From: Amycolatopsis echigonensis
Lineage (GTDB): Bacteria > Actinomycetota > Actinomycetes > Mycobacteriales > Pseudonocardiaceae
Assembly (NCBI RefSeq): GCF_014174495.1
Contig: NZ_JACJHR010000061.1
Coordinates: 1 to 55,689 of the forward strand
Direction: 5' to 3'
Length of the DNA: 55,689 nucleotides
Shown here: one piece after another, positions 42,333-50,672 of the stretch
Numbering within the stretch: the stretch's first letter is position 1
How the letters are laid out: the number at the start of each line of letters is the position of its first letter
Notes under the pieces: model-generated
What the model was told of the DNA's origin: nothing
Seen by the model: only the letters and a program-made list of their open reading frames with translations
The model's database searches: none
Made by a program: the position numbers and the translations under genes

Positions 42333-43448
42333 ATGAACGAGCGCAAGGCCGTGGTGCTGAAGGAGTTCGGTGCCGACCTGGAGGTCATCCGGTTCCCCGG
42401 GGTGCGACCCGGACCGGGCGCGGTGGTGGCCGACGTCACCCACGCCGGTGTCTGCGGCACCGACATGCACCTCCAGCAGGGCCGGATGGCGATCCCGCTG
42501 CCGGTCGTGCTCGGCCACGAAGCGGTCGGCCGGGTCCGCGAGCTCGGGGAAGGGGTGTCGGCCGACGCCACCGGCGCGCCCCTGCGCGAAGGCGACCTGG
42601 TGTCCTGGGCGTCGAACATCCCGTGCGGCACCTGCTTCCACTGCACTACCGCGGGCGAGCCGTCGCTGTGCGAGACCCGCAAGGTCTACGGCATCAACCA
42701 GAGTTGTGCTCAGCCCCCGCACCTGTCCGGCGGCTGGTCGGAGCAGATCTACCTGCAGCCCGGCTCCACCATCGTCAAGCTGCCCGAGGGCATCCGGCCG
42801 CAGCAGGTGATCGCGCTGGGTTGTGCCGGTCCGACCGTCGTGCACGCGGTGCTGGACATCGGCAAGCCCCGAGAAGGCGATGTCGTGGTGGTCCAGGGCA
42901 GCGGGCCGGTCGGCATGGCGGCGGCCATGTTCGCCGCCGTCGCCGGCGCGAGCAAGGTGATCATCGTCGGCGGGCCGGCCAACCGGCTCGAAGTCGCACG
43001 GGAGATCGGCGTCGGCGACGTGCACCTCGACATCTTCACCGAGACCGACCAGGAGGCCCGGCTCGCCAAGGTGCTGGCGGAGACGCCGGACGGGCGTGGC
43101 GCCGACCTCGTGATCGAGGCGACCGGGGTGCCGGCCGCGGTTGCCGAGGGCATGGCCATGACCCGGCGCGGCGGCACGTACCTGGTGGTCGGCCAGTACA
43201 CCGACCACGGGCCGACGATGCTCAACCCGCACCACATCACCCGCAAGCAGTTGCGGGTGCTCGGCAGCTGGGCGTTCTCGCCGCGGAACCACCTGGACTA
43301 CGTGCTGTCCCTGCCCGATCTCGCCGCGCGCTTCGACCTGGAGCGGCTGGTCACCGCCTATCCGCTGGAGCGGGCCGACGAGGCGCTGGCGGACATGCGC
43401 GCGGGCCGGACGCTCAAGCCGGTGCTGGTGAGCGGAGACCGGTCGTGA
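42333..43448 (+). CDS. Zinc-dependent alcohol dehydrogenase
   Basis: This is a 371-residue medium-chain dehydrogenase. Catalytic zinc residues lie in AGVCGTDMH and LGHEAVG. The structural zinc loop is PCGTCFHCTTAGEPSLC. The NAD-binding GSGPVGMAAAMFAA follows. It begins after a GAGGAGG site and its stop overlaps the GTG of the GH88-like gene. It resembles sorbitol/threonine dehydrogenase-type enzymes and may oxidise a polyol or hydroxy acid. Confidence 0.82.
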   Translation: MNERKAVVLKEFGADLEVIRFPGVRPGPGAVVADVTHAGVCGTDMHLQQGRMAIPLPVVLGHEAVGRVRELGEGVSADATGAPLREGDLVSWASNIPCGTCFHCTTAGEPSLCETRKVYGINQSCAQPPHLSGGWSEQIYLQPGSTIVKLPEGIRPQQVIALGCAGPTVVHAVLDIGKPREGDVVVVQGSGPVGMAAAMFAAVAGASKVIIVGGPANRLEVAREIGVGDVHLDIFTETDQEARLAKVLAETPDGRGADLVIEATGVPAAVAEGMAMTRRGGTYLVVGQYTDHGPTMLNPHHITRKQLRVLGSWAFSPRNHLDYVLSLPDLAARFDLERLVTAYPLERADEALADMRAGRTLKPVLVSGDRS

Positions 43449-44560
43449 GCGGGCGGTGGGACGCAGCTTCGCAGCGGATGCTGCTGCGGATCGACGAGAC
43501 CGCGGCCGACGTGGCGACGGGCTTCCCGAACTACGCCGACACGGACACGGGCGAGTGGACCCGCAGCGCGGACGGGTTCTGGACCGGCGGCTTCTGGGGC
43601 GGCCTCCTCGCGCTGGCGGCCGTCGACTCCGGTGCGCGGCGGTACGCGCGGCTGGCCGATGACGTCGCCGAGCGGCTCACGGTCCGGGCGAGCTCGGACA
43701 CGGCGTTCCGCGGTTTCCTGTTCTTCTACGGCGCCGGGGTCGCACACCTGACCGGGAAGAGCGAAACCACGCGTGAGGCGGCGCTCGCCGGTGCGCGGGC
43801 GCTCGCGTCGAGCTTCAACCACGACGCGGGGCTGATCCCGCTCGGCAGTCAGGCCGAGGAGTCCGACGCGGTCGGCGCTGGTGCCGCCAACATCGACGCC
43901 GTGCCCGGCACCGTCGCGCTGCTCGCCTGGGCCGCGCGGGAGACGGACCGGCCGGAGCTGGCGGACATGGCCCGCGCGCACGCGCAGCGCCACGTCGAGT
44001 ACTGCCTGCGCGAGGACGGTTCCGTGTGCCAGTCCGCTGCGTTCGACGAGTGGGACGGGACCCTGTTGCGGCGCTACACCCACAAGGGACGCTCCGACGA
44101 CAGCACGTGGGCCCGCGCCCAGGCCTGGGCGATGCTCGGCTTCGCCCAGGCCGCCCGCTGGGTGGGTCCCGAGTTCGCCGGGCCGGCGACGACGGCCGCG
44201 GACTGGTGGCTCGATCAGCTGCCCGCCGACCGCGTCGCACCCTGGGATTTCAGTGCCGGACCGGACGAGCCGCGGGACACCTCCGCGACCGCCATCGCCG
44301 CGGCCGCACTGCTCAAGCTGGCCGCGCTCCTCCCGGACCGCCCGCGGTACCGGGAGCACGCCGCCGCGATGGTGGACACCCTGACCACGTTCGTCACGCC
44401 GACCGGTGTGGGGGACCACCGCCGGCCGGGCATGTTCACCGGGGGCTGTTTCGACCCCCGGCGCGGGGTCGCCACCGACGCGGAGCTGGTCTGGGGCGAC
44501 TACTTCCTGCTGGAGAGCCTCCTGGCGCTGCGGGGCGTGCTCGAACCTGCGGAGTTGTAG
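43445..44560 (+). CDS. GH88-like protein with altered catalytic site
   Basis: This is a 371-residue protein of the GH88 (alpha/alpha)6-barrel family. Motifs are WTGGFWGGLLALA, RYTHKGRSDDSTWARAQAWAMLGFAQA and DEPRDTSATAIAAAALL. D151 (NIDAVPGTVALLAWA) corresponds to the general acid/base Asp. The first conserved Asp, normally in HDxGF, is replaced: the segment reads TAFRGFLFF with Phe88 in its place. It may have changed chemistry or lost activity. There is no signal peptide. The GTG start overlaps the alcohol dehydrogenase stop, so it belongs to the CoA-transferase operon. Compare the intact copy at 10732-11910. Confidence 0.78.
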   Translation: MSGRWDAASQRMLLRIDETAADVATGFPNYADTDTGEWTRSADGFWTGGFWGGLLALAAVDSGARRYARLADDVAERLTVRASSDTAFRGFLFFYGAGVAHLTGKSETTREAALAGARALASSFNHDAGLIPLGSQAEESDAVGAGAANIDAVPGTVALLAWAARETDRPELADMARAHAQRHVEYCLREDGSVCQSAAFDEWDGTLLRRYTHKGRSDDSTWARAQAWAMLGFAQAARWVGPEFAGPATTAADWWLDQLPADRVAPWDFSAGPDEPRDTSATAIAAAALLKLAALLPDRPRYREHAAAMVDTLTTFVTPTGVGDHRRPGMFTGGCFDPRRGVATDAELVWGDYFLLESLLALRGVLEPAEL

Positions 44561-44605
44561 ATCACCCCGGTTATCATGATCACACGTGGACCAGGAGAGG
44601 TCGCA

Positions 44606-45763
44606 ATGACGGATGTGCCGGAAACCCCGGTGGAAGCTCTGCTGGAGCAGCTCGCTTCGCGGCATTCCGAGTTGCTCGTCCTGTCGGACGGCTCACTCGC
44701 GATGAAGTCGGTGGCCCGCCGCATCCGGGAGCTGGGCGAGTTCGACATGTCCCTGGTCGGCCGGCTCGAGCCGGGGCGCCGGCTGGTGCACCGGAGCTGG
44801 CAGGGCACGATGAGCACGGCCCTGCACCGGCTCGTCGTGCCCGAGGGCGTCGGGCTGGGCGGTAAGAGCATCGCCGAGCGACGGCCGGTCTGGGTGCGCG
44901 ACTACCGCACGTCGGACACGATCACCCACGACTTCGACGAGCTGGTCGCGCGGGAGGGGCTCGGCGCCATGCTGGCCGTCCCCATGATCTACGGCGGGGA
45001 AGTGCTCGGTGCCGTGTACGTCGGCATCCGCGACGAGGCGTCCTTCGGCGACCGGGTCATCGCGCGGGTGGAAGAGGTGGCGGCCGTCGCTTCGGTGACC
45101 CTGGTCAGCTCCGAGCGGGCGAAGCTGCAGACGGGAGTCGCGCTGGACGCCGAGCGGGGGCGGATGGCGGCCGACCTGCACGACTCGGTCAGCCCGGTGC
45201 TCTTCCGCATCGGCGCCGAGCTCCGCAGCCTGCGGTCGATGGACGACCTCGACCGGATCCGGGACCGGCTCGACGAGGTGGAACGGCAGGTCACGTCGGT
45301 GAGCGCGCTGCTGCGCAACTCGCTGGCCCGCCTCAACGAACAGCCCCCGGAGCGCCGGCTCGCGGTGGCCATCCAGGAGGACTGCGAAGCCTTCGAGGAG
45401 CGGACCGGCCTGCCGGCCTCGTTCGTGGCGCTCGCGGAGATCCCGGAGCTGGCGCCGGGGCGTACGGAGGCGCTGACCAGCGTCGTGCGCGAGGCGCTGG
45501 TCAACGTCGAGAAGCACGCCCAGGCTTCCACCGTGGTCGTGAGCGTCGTGGTCGCGGGCGGGCGGCTCACCGTCGTGGTCGCCGACGACGGGCACGGCTG
45601 GGCCACCGGGGACCTGGCCAAGGCGGGCCACCTCGGCCTGCCGCTGTCCGAGCGCCGGATGGAGCGGGTGGGCGGCGGCGTGTCGGTCGTCGGCAACGAA
45701 GACGGCGGCACGACCGTGCGGGCCTGGGTGCCCTGCGAGGCCGAGAGCACCGGCGATGGGTGA
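44606..45763 (+). CDS. Cytoplasmic GAF-domain histidine kinase
   Basis: This is a 385-residue sensor kinase without membrane segments. An N-terminal GAF domain spans about residues 15-170 (VPEGVGLGGKSIAERRPVWV). A HisKA_3 dimerisation helix follows with the phospho-accepting H192 in ADLHDSVSPVLFRIG. The HATPase domain has REALVNVEKHAQA (N box), VADDGHGW and LGLPLSERRMERVGG (G box). The ATG at 44606 follows AGGAGAGG. It overlaps the response regulator by 8 bp. The GAF domain probably senses a small molecule of the module 2 pathway. Confidence 0.86.
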   Translation: MTDVPETPVEALLEQLASRHSELLVLSDGSLAMKSVARRIRELGEFDMSLVGRLEPGRRLVHRSWQGTMSTALHRLVVPEGVGLGGKSIAERRPVWVRDYRTSDTITHDFDELVAREGLGAMLAVPMIYGGEVLGAVYVGIRDEASFGDRVIARVEEVAAVASVTLVSSERAKLQTGVALDAERGRMAADLHDSVSPVLFRIGAELRSLRSMDDLDRIRDRLDEVERQVTSVSALLRNSLARLNEQPPERRLAVAIQEDCEAFEERTGLPASFVALAEIPELAPGRTEALTSVVREALVNVEKHAQASTVVVSVVVAGGRLTVVVADDGHGWATGDLAKAGHLGLPLSERRMERVGGGVSVVGNEDGGTTVRAWVPCEAESTGDG

Positions 45764-46391
45764 GCACACCGACATCCGGGTGCTCGTGGTGGACGACCAC
45801 CCGGTGATCCGCGGCGGCGTCGAACTGCTCGCCGCCGAGGACCTGGCGATCACCGTGGTGGGCGGCGCGAGCACGGGGCACGAGGCGATCAAGGTCGCGC
45901 AGGAGGTCGCCGCCGACGTGATCCTGCTGGACCTGCGCCTGCCGGACATGCCGGCGCCCGAGCTGGTCACCCGGCTGCGGCGGGTCGCACCGCGCGTGAA
46001 GATCCTGCTGTTCACCGCGTTCGCCGACCACGGCGCGATCGACGTGCTGATCGAGGCGGGCGCGGACGGCTGCCTGGTCAAGGACATCACCGGCGGCGAC
46101 TTCGCCACGGCGGTGCGGCGGGTGGCCCGCGGGGTCCGGGTCGTCGATCCCCGGCTGGCCGGCCGGCACGCCTCCGCGACCCCGGAACTGCTGTTCCGGG
46201 TCGGCCTCACCAGGCGCGAGTACGAGGTGCTGCGGCTCGCCGCGATGGGACACAGCAACCCGGAGATCGCCGAGCGGCTCGCGCTCGCCCGGAACACCGT
46301 GAAGACCTACCTGCAGACCGCGATGCAGAAACTGAACGCGCGGAACCGGGTCGAGGCCATCGCCAAGGCGCACGAGCTCAGGCTGCTCTAG
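45756..46391 (+). CDS. NarL/LuxR-family response regulator
   Basis: This is a 211-residue regulator. The receiver domain has D13, D14 and the phosphorylation site D59 (VILLDLRLPDM), with a conserved K in CLVKDITGG. The C-terminal LuxR HTH runs LTRREYEVLRLAAMGHSNP to NTVKTYLQTAMQKL. It forms a two-component pair with the overlapping kinase. The palindrome at 38670 and its partial copy at 47411 are possible target sites. Confidence 0.87.
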   Translation: MGEHTDIRVLVVDDHPVIRGGVELLAAEDLAITVVGGASTGHEAIKVAQEVAADVILLDLRLPDMPAPELVTRLRRVAPRVKILLFTAFADHGAIDVLIEAGADGCLVKDITGGDFATAVRRVARGVRVVDPRLAGRHASATPELLFRVGLTRREYEVLRLAAMGHSNPEIAERLALARNTVKTYLQTAMQKLNARNRVEAIAKAHELRLL

Positions 46392-46430
46392 CCGGTTCGC
46401 TTTCCCCGTTCAGCCGGTTCCGCTTTCCCG
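46390..46430. repeat. Short imperfect direct repeat
   Basis: AGCCGGTTCGCTTTCCCC (46390-46407) is repeated as AGCCGGTTCCGCTTTCCC at 46412-46429, directly after the response regulator stop. The function is unknown; it may be a replication slippage product. Confidence 0.6.
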
Positions 46431-46481
46431 GCGATTTCCACGAGTCGCCGTGCTGTCACGAATTCGGTGAGGTGTTTCGTC

Positions 46482-47411
46482 ATGAGTGCGTTCCTGGACT
46501 ACTGGGGAAAACACGGAGGCAGGCCGGCGATGGTCTGGGTGGATCGGGCCGGGCGCCATCGCCTGCTCCCTTATTCCCATTTCGCCGGCCGCGCCGCGCG
46601 GTTCGCCGGCCTGCTGGACGACCTCGGACTCGCGACGGGGGAGTCGGTCGCGGTACTGCTGCCGCCGGTGCCCGAATGGTGGGAGGTCGCCGCCGGGACG
46701 ATGCGGGCCGGGGTTCCGTTCGCGCCGATGCCGTGCGGCGAGCTGGACGGCGACCGGTTGCGATCCGCCGGAGCGGCTGTGGTGGTGGTCGACGAGGCAC
46801 GCCTCGAACCCGCGCTGGCGCTCCGGCGGGCGGGCGTGGTGCGGCACGTGCTCTGTGTCGGCGGCCTGCCGCACGCCGAAGCGATGAACTACCGGGCCAT
46901 GATGTTCCTGACGGAGCCGGACCACGAACCGGAAGCCGCGGACGGCCCGGTCCTGCTGACCGGCGACGAGAGTTACAGCCACGCCGATCTGGGACGGCTG
47001 GCGGACGGACTCGGCCTGGCGTGGCTGGATCGGAGCCACGACGACCTGCACTGGAGTCTCACCCCACGGCACACGGCCGCCGGCGTCCTGCTCGGCTTGA
47101 TCGAGCCGTGGTCGGCGGGGGCGGCGATCCTGGTCGACGAAGCCGGTGGTGACCCGACGCGGGTACGCGGCCTGGTGGCACGGTTTCCGGTAACCACGAT
47201 GTCCGCCCCCGGAACGTCCTATGTGGAGCTCGCGGCAGCGGGAGTGGGTGGTCTGCGGAACTCGTCGTTGCGCCGCGTGCTCGCCACCGGCGCGCAGCCG
47301 GACGCCGACGCCGCGCGGACGTGGTTCCGGCAGACGGGCCTCTGGATCCATCCCGGCCCCGCACCCGCCGCGGAGCTGACGACCTGCGCGACTTTTCCCG
47401 GCGCCTTTTGA
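46482..47411 (+). CDS. Truncated AMP-binding (ANL) protein, probably inactive
   Basis: This 309-residue protein resembles the N-terminal part of medium-chain acyl-CoA synthetases. It has an N-terminal lobe (HFAGRAARFAGLLDDLGLATG), DLHWSLTPRHTAAGVLLGLIEPW, VTTMSAPGTSYVEL and SSLRRVLATGAQPD. The P-loop YTSGTTG that should lie between about residues 150 and 180 is missing. The sequence ends where the YGQTE motif and the C-terminal subdomain with the catalytic lysine should follow. It therefore cannot be a normal ligase: it is either a pseudogene with an intact frame or a protein with a non-catalytic role. The ATG at 46482 has only a weak site, GGTGAGG, upstream. Confidence 0.7.
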   Translation: MSAFLDYWGKHGGRPAMVWVDRAGRHRLLPYSHFAGRAARFAGLLDDLGLATGESVAVLLPPVPEWWEVAAGTMRAGVPFAPMPCGELDGDRLRSAGAAVVVVDEARLEPALALRRAGVVRHVLCVGGLPHAEAMNYRAMMFLTEPDHEPEAADGPVLLTGDESYSHADLGRLADGLGLAWLDRSHDDLHWSLTPRHTAAGVLLGLIEPWSAGAAILVDEAGGDPTRVRGLVARFPVTTMSAPGTSYVELAAAGVGGLRNSSLRRVLATGAQPDADAARTWFRQTGLWIHPGPAPAAELTTCATFPGAF

Positions 47412-47431
47412 CCTCTCCAGGTGGAGGTACC
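47411..47431. promoter_or_regulatory. Partial copy of the module 2 palindrome
   Basis: The right half, CCAGGTGGAGGTACC (47417-47431), matches 14 of 15 bases of the 38670-38695 palindrome. The left half keeps only ACCTC. It lies about 60 bp before the MHS permease start, right after the truncated ligase gene. Confidence 0.55.
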
Positions 47432-47487
47432 ACGTGGTGCCCGCCGCGAAGAGGCTTTCGGAAACCCTCCGTTGAAAAGGAACACCG

Positions 47488-48810
47488 ATGTCCCTGATCT
47501 CGCGCAGCGGAAAAGCAGGATTCGCCAGCGCCGTCGGCACGACCGTGGAATGGTACGACTTCTTCATCTACGGCACCGCGGCCGGACTCGTCTTCAACAA
47601 ACTTTTCTTCCCCCAGTTCGACGCCGTGGTCGGCACGTTGTTGTCGTTCGCGACGTTCTCCGCGGCATTCGTCGCGCGGCCGATCGGCGGAGTCCTGTTC
47701 GGACACTTCGGCGACCGGATCGGCCGCAAGTCCATGCTGGTGCTGACCCTGAGCATCATGGGGACCACGACCTTCGCCGTCGGCGTGTTGCCCAGCTACG
47801 GGACGATCGGGGTGGCCGCCCCGATCACCCTCGTCACGCTGCGGTTCGTCCAGGGCCTCTCGCTCGGCGGTGAATACGGTGGCGCGGTGCTGATGACGGT
47901 CGAGCACGCGCCGTCCCACCGCCGCGGCTACTACGGGAGCTGGGTGCAGATGGGTGTGCCGGCAGGCCTCATGCTCGGCAACGCGGTGTTCCTCGCCTTC
48001 GGTGCGATGTCGCCCGAGAGCTTCCTGTCCTGGGGCTGGCGCGTGCCGTTCCTCATCGGCGGCGTGTTCGTCCTCGCCGGACTCGTCGTGCGGCTGAAGC
48101 TCGGTGAAAGCCCCAGCTTCGACCGTCTGAAGGGCAAGGAGAACGTGGTCAAGCTGCCGATCGCCGTCGTGGTCCGGCAGTATCCGAAACAGGTCCTGCT
48201 GACCGGCGGTGCCTACCTCTCGATCGGGGTCACGTTCTATCTGACCACGGTGTTCGGCCTGAGCTACGGTGCCCAGCAGATCGGTTTCAGCCGAAACTCG
48301 ATGCTGTGGATCGTGCTGGCGGCGATGGCACTCACCTTCGTCACCCTGCCGCTCTTCGGCGCCCTTTCCGACCGCATCGGCCGCAAGCCGGTCTTCGCCG
48401 CGGGGACGGTGGCGATGGGTGTGCTGGCGTTTCCCTGGTTCTGGCTGCTCGGCACCGGTTCGTTCCTGCTCGCCACAGCCGGTTATCTGTTGATCTGCAC
48501 CGGTTTCTCCGCCGCGTTCGGTCCACTCGCCGCGTTCTTCGCAGAGGCCTTCGAGACGAAGATCCGGTATTCGGGCATCTCGTTCGGCTACACCCTCGGC
48601 ACGTTGGCCAGCAGCGCGCTCGCGCCGATCATCGCCACCTGGCTACTGGACCGCACCGGCGGCGTCATGGCGGTGGCGTGGTACATGGTCGGCACCGCCG
48701 TGCTCTCGCTGCTGTGCACGTTCGCCTTGCGCGAGACCAACGGATCAAACCTGTCCGGCCGGCCACGAACGGCGTCGCGGAGCGAGTCGCCACTGCTGCC
48801 TGCCGAGTGA
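47488..48810 (+). CDS. MFS permease, metabolite:H+ symporter (MHS) family
   Basis: This is a 440-residue permease with about twelve membrane segments. The signature of the MHS group is clear: GTTVEWYDFFIYGTAAGLVF at the N-terminus, FGDRIGRK in loop 2-3, RFVQGLSLGGEYGGAVLM and SDRIGRKPVF. Members import organic acids such as alpha-ketoglutarate, citrate, shikimate or dicarboxylates. It follows AAAAGGAAC and a candidate operator. As the last gene of module 2 it probably imports the pathway substrate. Confidence 0.84.
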   Translation: MSLISRSGKAGFASAVGTTVEWYDFFIYGTAAGLVFNKLFFPQFDAVVGTLLSFATFSAAFVARPIGGVLFGHFGDRIGRKSMLVLTLSIMGTTTFAVGVLPSYGTIGVAAPITLVTLRFVQGLSLGGEYGGAVLMTVEHAPSHRRGYYGSWVQMGVPAGLMLGNAVFLAFGAMSPESFLSWGWRVPFLIGGVFVLAGLVVRLKLGESPSFDRLKGKENVVKLPIAVVVRQYPKQVLLTGGAYLSIGVTFYLTTVFGLSYGAQQIGFSRNSMLWIVLAAMALTFVTLPLFGALSDRIGRKPVFAAGTVAMGVLAFPWFWLLGTGSFLLATAGYLLICTGFSAAFGPLAAFFAEAFETKIRYSGISFGYTLGTLASSALAPIIATWLLDRTGGVMAVAWYMVGTAVLSLLCTFALRETNGSNLSGRPRTASRSESPLLPAE

Positions 48811-48840
48811 ACCACGGCGCCGACGTTGTCTCCCCGGAGG

Positions 48841-49040
48841 AGGCGGACGCCGACCGGTCGGTGACGGGCGAAGGACGGCGTCGCAACCCGGCGGCCGCCG
48901 CCCTGGTGCTCGCTTACCGGGAACGGGACAGTGCGGTGTTGGGCCCAGCGGGGGCACGAAGGCAGGGCCCCTGCCCGGCCTCAGCTGGGCCACCTGCACG
49001 ACGCGCGGCAGAGCTGGGGCCGGCTCGGGGCGATGTGCTC
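48841..49040 (+). pseudogene. Fragment of a decayed IclR gene, paralogous to 8966-9754
   Basis: About 200 bp match the middle of the IclR gene at 8966. GCCGACCGGTCGGTGACG is identical at 48849-48866 and 9326-9343. GGGCACGAAGGCAGG is identical at 48952-48966 and 9451-9465. Further shared blocks include aacccggcggc and the region around ctcagctgg. Spacing between the two identical blocks differs by 22 bp, so there are deletions, and no frame is open across the match. The surrounding 48811-48840 and 49041-49200 hold no gene. Confidence 0.75.
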
Positions 49041-49200
49041 GAGCCGCCCAGCGCGGTGCCGGGCGCATCGGACCGCACCCTCGGGTGCCTCGGGTGTTTC
49101 GTAACAAATCGACACGATCAGGTCACGGCGAGGCTCTCGGTGTAACAGCGATCGCCCGATCGGCGACCTCGCACACGCACCATGATCCAAGGGGAATTTC

Positions 49201-49734
49201 ATGCGAATGAGAATGATCGTCGCTGTCGCCGGGAGCGTCCTCCTCGCCGGCTGCAGCATGCCGAATGCCAACACCGGCAGTGTCAGCCCGGCCTCGGCCG
49301 GTGCACCCAGCGCGGCAGCGCCGGCCGAGCAGAAGCCCGCGCCCACCTGGGGACAGCGCTATACGTGGAAGTCGGGGCTGGCCATCGAACTCGCGGCGCC
49401 GGTGGCGTGCAAGCCGTCGTCCTATGCGTCGCCGCCGAATGTCGAGCGTGCCGTCAAAGTCAAGTTCACGATCGTCAACGGCACCGACAAGCCGTACGAG
49501 GCCGCCGGGCTGTCATTCGGGAACGACGTGCAATTCTCCGGTGCGAAAGCCGAACCGATCTTCGACAGCAACGGTAGCTGCGGTGGTGGTGGACTCGATG
49601 CCGCCACGGTGATGCCGGGCAAGACCTACACGTACGAACAGGCTTACTCGGTCGGCAAGGCGAAGGGCGAGTTGCAGATCGCTCTTCAGCCGGACTTCGG
49701 GTCCGACAAGGCCGTGTTCGTCGGCCCGGCCTGA
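49201..49734 (+). CDS. Secreted lipoprotein of unknown function
   Basis: This is a 177-residue lipoprotein. It has a short basic N-terminus, a hydrophobic stretch and the lipobox LLAGC with lipidated C18. A Ser/Ala/Pro-rich linker follows, then a compact domain of about 125 residues with pattern VKVKFTIVNGTDKPYEA and MPGKTYTYEQAY. That pattern resembles DUF4352-type immunoglobulin-like domains on actinobacterial lipoproteins. It would be anchored to the outer face of the membrane. No functional partner is evident nearby. Confidence 0.75.
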   Translation: MRMRMIVAVAGSVLLAGCSMPNANTGSVSPASAGAPSAAAPAEQKPAPTWGQRYTWKSGLAIELAAPVACKPSSYASPPNVERAVKVKFTIVNGTDKPYEAAGLSFGNDVQFSGAKAEPIFDSNGSCGGGGLDAATVMPGKTYTYEQAYSVGKAKGELQIALQPDFGSDKAVFVGPA

Positions 49735-49899
49735 CAGTCAAGGGGCGTTGAACGCGATCGTCAGGTGCGACGGCCCGCCGGAGTGGGACGATCGAAGCCG
49801 TCGCCGGCGGGCCGGAGCGGTCGTCGTGGGTGCGACGGGTGTGGATCCGGACCCTCCACGGGTGCCGAAGGGCTTCCGGCCGGGATGTGGGCGGCCTGA

Positions 49900-50068
49900 T
49901 GCGGCGGCGAGCAGTGCCACGCTTGCCGCCGGGCAACGGCACCGTCGTGGCGACGCGGCCCGTGGCGGTGTCGAGCAACGCGAGCCGGTCCGGGTCGCGC
50001 ACGCCGACCGCGACGCGATGGGTGACGCCGTCGGCGACGATGCCTTCCCGCGGCGCGCCGACCGGCAT
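49900..50068 (-). pseudogene. Fragment of a YVTN-type beta-propeller gene
   Basis: The minus strand encodes PVGAPREGIVADGVTHRVAVGV followed by RDPDRLALLDTATGRVATTVPLPG, the pattern of one to two blades of a YncE/YVTN-like beta-propeller protein. After that the frame loses the pattern and continues as arginine-rich sequence through the lipoprotein antisense. No start or remaining blades are visible, so it is a gene remnant. The rest of 49735-49900 shows nothing recognisable. Confidence 0.5.
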
Positions 50069-50089
50069 GACCTCGCCCGCCGGTGCTGC

Positions 50090-50511
50090 TGTAACCGGTG
50101 CCGGTGCGGGCTTTGCCGGCGGCCAGCGCGAACATCGCGACGGCGGTCAGGCCCGTCCAGACCACGCCGCCCAGGCTGTGACCGGGCCGGAAGCCGGTCG
50201 CCAGCGCAAGGGAGGATTGGACGGCGAGGTAGACCGCGAGCAGTCCGAAGGCGATGCCGATCAGGCGCAGCGCGCGATCCCGGCGTAGGGTGCCGGAGCC
50301 GGACAGCTCCCAGACGACCACGATCGACGCGCCGATCTCGATCAGCGAGTCCACGCCGAACCCGGCCAACGCCACCGAGCGCGCGGTAATGGCGGTGACG
50401 GCCAGCACCGCGATGCCGACGACGTTCCAGTCCAGCGTGAGGTACTCCAGCAGGAGCCCTCGACGCAGCAGGGCGGCGCGGTGCTCTGATCGCGACGCTC
50501 ATGCTTCGCAT
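50090..50511 (-). pseudogene. Broken cation-diffusion-facilitator-like transporter, N-terminal part
   Basis: One frame reads ALLRRGLLLEYLTLDWNVVG, AITARSVALAGFGVDSLIEI and GASIVVVWELSG, then two more hydrophobic segments (LIGIAFGLLAVYLAVQSSLA, VVWTGLTAVAMFALAAGKA). This resembles the first four membrane segments of actinobacterial cation transporters. The likely start (ATG at 50502 or 50511) is in another frame, so a frameshift lies near codon 7. The C-terminal third is missing and is replaced by the beta-propeller fragment. The sequence 50512-50672 has no recognisable gene. Confidence 0.6.
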
Positions 50512-50672
50512 GATGGCAGGCCGGCCAGGCAGCGCGGGCCGGCGGCGGGGTGCTCGGCACCGGCGGTGACCGTCGTGGCGGTGTACTAGGTGCGCCGGTT
50601 GTAGACCGCAAACGACAAGGTCCGTGAAGCAGGCTTCCTGCTCGTCGCGACCAGCAGGGTTCGATTGGCCTG

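Noticed and set aside
44566..44590. GATCA/TGATC symmetry upstream of the histidine kinase
   Set aside because: Arms of only 5 bp with a long spacer are expected by chance, and there is no second copy in the module.
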